From contig NW_026262668.1 in NCBI RefSeq assembly GCF_021869535.1, positions 11,144,348 to 11,208,347 on the forward strand: a DNA stretch of 64,000 nt. Direction: 5' to 3'. A program made the position numbers and the translations under genes. Of this stretch, positions 61,007-64,000 are shown in pieces. The notes beneath the pieces were generated by a model. It had not been told where the DNA came from and ran no database searches. It saw only the letters and a program-made list of their open reading frames with translations. The stretch's first letter is position 1. Each line of letters opens with the position of its first letter. Origin of the DNA: Mytilus californianus (lineage: Eukaryota; Mollusca; Bivalvia; Mytilida; Mytilidae).

Positions 61007-64000
61007 TAGTTTGTTAATTTTCATAAAAAGAGTGTTAGAATTTTATCTATAATTACTATGTTATTTATATCAAAACTATGTTTATCTTATCTATTTTGAA
61101 CTGTCTCAAAAAATTTGAACATTATACAACAAGTAAATTACACATCATTATAACTTTCATGGATCAAAAGGAAATTTTTGCTGATTTACTTTGATATGAA
61201 TAGAAGATATTATCATGCTTATATTTTGGCTTTGCATGTAGGTCAGGTGCAAAGCAGTTTCAAATTCATATCCCAATATTATATTCTTTTTTTCACATAA
61301 ATATGGTTAAAAGCTTGCATGCTGGACTTTAATTTCAAACTATTAATGTAATATCAGGAAATTATCAATTTAGATTTGAGACATAGAGTGAGAAAAATTT
61401 AGAATGAACACATTTAGTTGGTTGATGAAAAATACTGTACAAGTTTTTTTCATTCAACTTGTAAAAGTTTAAAACATTCATATTTTAATTAGCATAATTT
61501 TTTTTCATTCATATGTATAATATCATTCAATTTCAGAATTGCTTGTTTGATTTTGAAGGTATGCAGGGAGACTTATACATTTATCATAGTATTATGATTT
61601 TACTTTTGGTCTCATTTAAATTGTACTTGTTGAGTGCATAACTGGTAGCATATGCATTGATTTTGAGCTCTAAACATAAAAAAGCCATAAAATGAATATG
61701 TACAAGACCCACTTGCTCTAAATAAGACCTCTGTATCGTAATTGACTTCTACATGGAACAGGATTAAGTACAACAGTAATGTCAGACTAACTTCAGACAC
61801 AGATTCCAATAAGTTTCAGATAGCCTTAGCTATTATTACCGGAAGCTATTGGGTTCAGGTTATGTGAAAAAAATAATTATAAGTCATTTGCGGTTTAGTA
61901 TAATTTACTAGCAATTTTAGTCATAAGAATTTGTGTAAAAAGAGCCATACACTCCTTGAAGATATATGCCTATTGTGTCTTATCCATTTGTCAAATGTTT
62001 TCTGAACTATCAAGCAGAATAATTCCATATGAACTAGATGTCTGATCTAAGAGAATTAATAAAGATCTGTAATGTTTTGATGTAAGGTATTCCAGATGTA
62101 TTATATAATGCTGGAATAGGGTTTCTGATCGGATGATCATGCCTGGATGAAGTTGTTAGTAAATTAGAAATCATATGTTAAGGGGGCCATATAATCTCTC
62201 AGGAATTAGATTTAGGATTTAATGGTTAAAATTTTCTGATTCAGCAATATTTAACCAAAATAAAGATTGCAATCCAGCAGGAATTAAACTTTAATAGGAT
62301 CATCATTATTTAGGTTTCTAATGAATCACAATTTGTGTGAACATTTTGAGTCAAAGTTCCAAATTTAAAAATTAAAACATTATTTTTAAAACAATATTTA
62401 AAATTATGTTGTATAGCTGTGAAATCAGTACTAAAGTTGTACTAATTTGTATTAGTCTAGTCTTCCTGCATAAATGTTAAAATTGTCACAAGATTTTTTA
62501 CTTTTTTCCATCATGTTATTTGAATAAATTTGTAGTATAAAACACTAATGATTGAAAATTTAATTTGATTTAACACAGGGTATATATGCAATCAATACTT
62601 AATTACTAGTATGCAATAATGGAAATCTAGTGTAATATAACATTCAATTGTGTATCAGTGTGCTACACTGTGTATTAGTGTATTACATTGTGCCTCAATT
62701 TATTACATTGTTTATAAGTGTATTACAATGTGTATTGTTGTAATACATGTGTAACAGTTTATAACATTTCTATCATTGTAATTGCAGGACATTGAAAATA
62801 TGTGTGTAGTACATTCTTTATCAGTTAATTACAGTGTATATAAGTGATTAATTCAGTAGCACCATATTGTTTTATGCCTTTGACATACCAAGTGTAAACA
62901 TTTTGTAACTTAACTTTACATAATTGTGATTTTCATTTTCCATTCCCCAAAATGATAAATTTATTTAAATTTATTAAAATACTTCATTAGAACACTGGTA
63001 CTCATTAGTCATTAACCTTTGTCTACACTCAGTACAAGTTTTATTGTTTAATATTTTGCCAAATCTTGATAAGGTTATCAAATTGCCTGCAAGACTGACA
63101 CTGAATACCTGTAGTAGTTACTATTAATTTAGTGCAAAAATTTTGTTAAATAAATTATGTTCATTATTGTTTACTATGACACATTATTGACCAGAATAAC
63201 TTTAATATATTATTAAATCAGAATTTGATGTACAATTGAGAAACATTTCTTAGAATTTACTATATTAAGATTCTCAAATGACAATATTGTAAAATATGAA
63301 AAATCAAGATGTGATTCATGGAGAGAAACAATGCATTTGTAGGTATTGATTTTTAAGTATTAAAAAGAATATAGAAATCCTCTTAGATAACCAACTGTCT
63401 CAAAAGAAGACTGATTTATGTTAGGAATTGTTAACTTACAGTAATTTATTCTATTTTCTGGAGAATAGTAGACTTGTATTATGGAGTATATATAATTTGA
63501 TCATATTCTATTTCTTTCATTGTTCAAATGTAGATGGTTTTTCAATTCGGACAGGTTTATCTCTCATTCCAAAAGGTGCAGTTGAGAGATCATTGTTGTG
63601 GTGAAAAGATAGAACTCACTTTAAAAAAATGTTCTCAATGCGACAGCTAGGTTTGTTGCCGATATGAATGAAAAACCTATCGGTAAATTAATATGAAAAT
63701 AGATATACATTTTTGTAGGTTATTAGTTAAATTCAACAATGTAGTCATGCCTTTCACACTGCTGTTTGGCCATTGGTAAAAGACTGAATAAAAAGAAAGA
63801 TTTCAGCATTTCTTCTCTTTCAAGCATATTTTAAAGAACCATGATGATGAAATTATTTGCATTGCATTCCAAATATATATGTAGTAAAACTTATCTATTT
63901 TTATATATGGGTTGACATTATAATGTTTTTAATTGAAGTTGTTTTGGCCAGTTCAGTAGACAATGATATATTGTGAGTATTTTTACAGCTTACACTTGCG
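61007..64000. other. AT-rich 3' flank
   Basis: Loose ~20-bp repeats of TGTGTATTAGTGTATTACAT type lie at 62640-62770. No exon, gene or known mobile element was found to the right edge. Confidence 0.5.

Overview
The window looks like nuclear DNA of a bivalve mollusc, most likely a mussel of the Mytilus type. It is AT-rich and has long introns with GT..AG borders. It is packed with short non-autonomous repeats of a kind I associate with mussel genomes: a tRNA-Leu-headed SINE, a repeat containing GGAAATGGGGAATGTGTCAA, and elements built from TIRs or hairpins around tandem units. The species call is an inference from remembered repeat types, not from a search.

Only two genuine host genes are visible, arranged head to head around a 645-bp divergent promoter (24758-25402). 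On the minus strand, 24757 down to 7372, lies a six-exon tektin-like gene (TEKTL1/CCDC105-like, 420 aa), with every intron in phase 0. On the plus strand, 25403 to 58512, lies a three-exon taperin/phostensin-family gene (about 1,022 aa), with an 883-codon first exon and introns of 20 kb and 10 kb. Its KIKF motif, which matches the protein-phosphatase-1 docking motif of vertebrate taperin and phostensin, sits at the very start of exon 2. A 58-codon, phase-matched ORF with a splice donor (43608-43781) may be an alternative first exon giving a short isoform.

Layout: 1-1072 is a 134-bp satellite. 1505-6990 holds tandem and TIR-bounded repeats downstream of the tektin-like gene. 7372-24757 is the tektin-like gene; its introns carry a SINE, a pogo-type MITE, a 1.2-kb element with symmetrical subterminal ATCTATGG repeats, and LINE debris. 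24758-25402 is the shared promoter. 25403-58512 is the taperin-like gene; its introns hold two copies of an ATACGACCGCA element (one carrying a SINE, the other showing the empty site), a 66-bp and a 34-bp minisatellite, a Helitron-like element with ~500-bp units, and a LINE 3' end. 58513-64000 is AT-rich 3' flank.

No CRISPR array, operon, rRNA or functional tRNA was seen. The strongest unexplained signals are (i) a shared architecture (terminal hairpin or TIR, then a CpG-rich GAC/GTC block, then tandem units often containing ATGAAAYTT) across seven differently terminated element types, (ii) the symmetrical ATCTATGG element, and (iii) the possible alternative first exon of the taperin-like gene.
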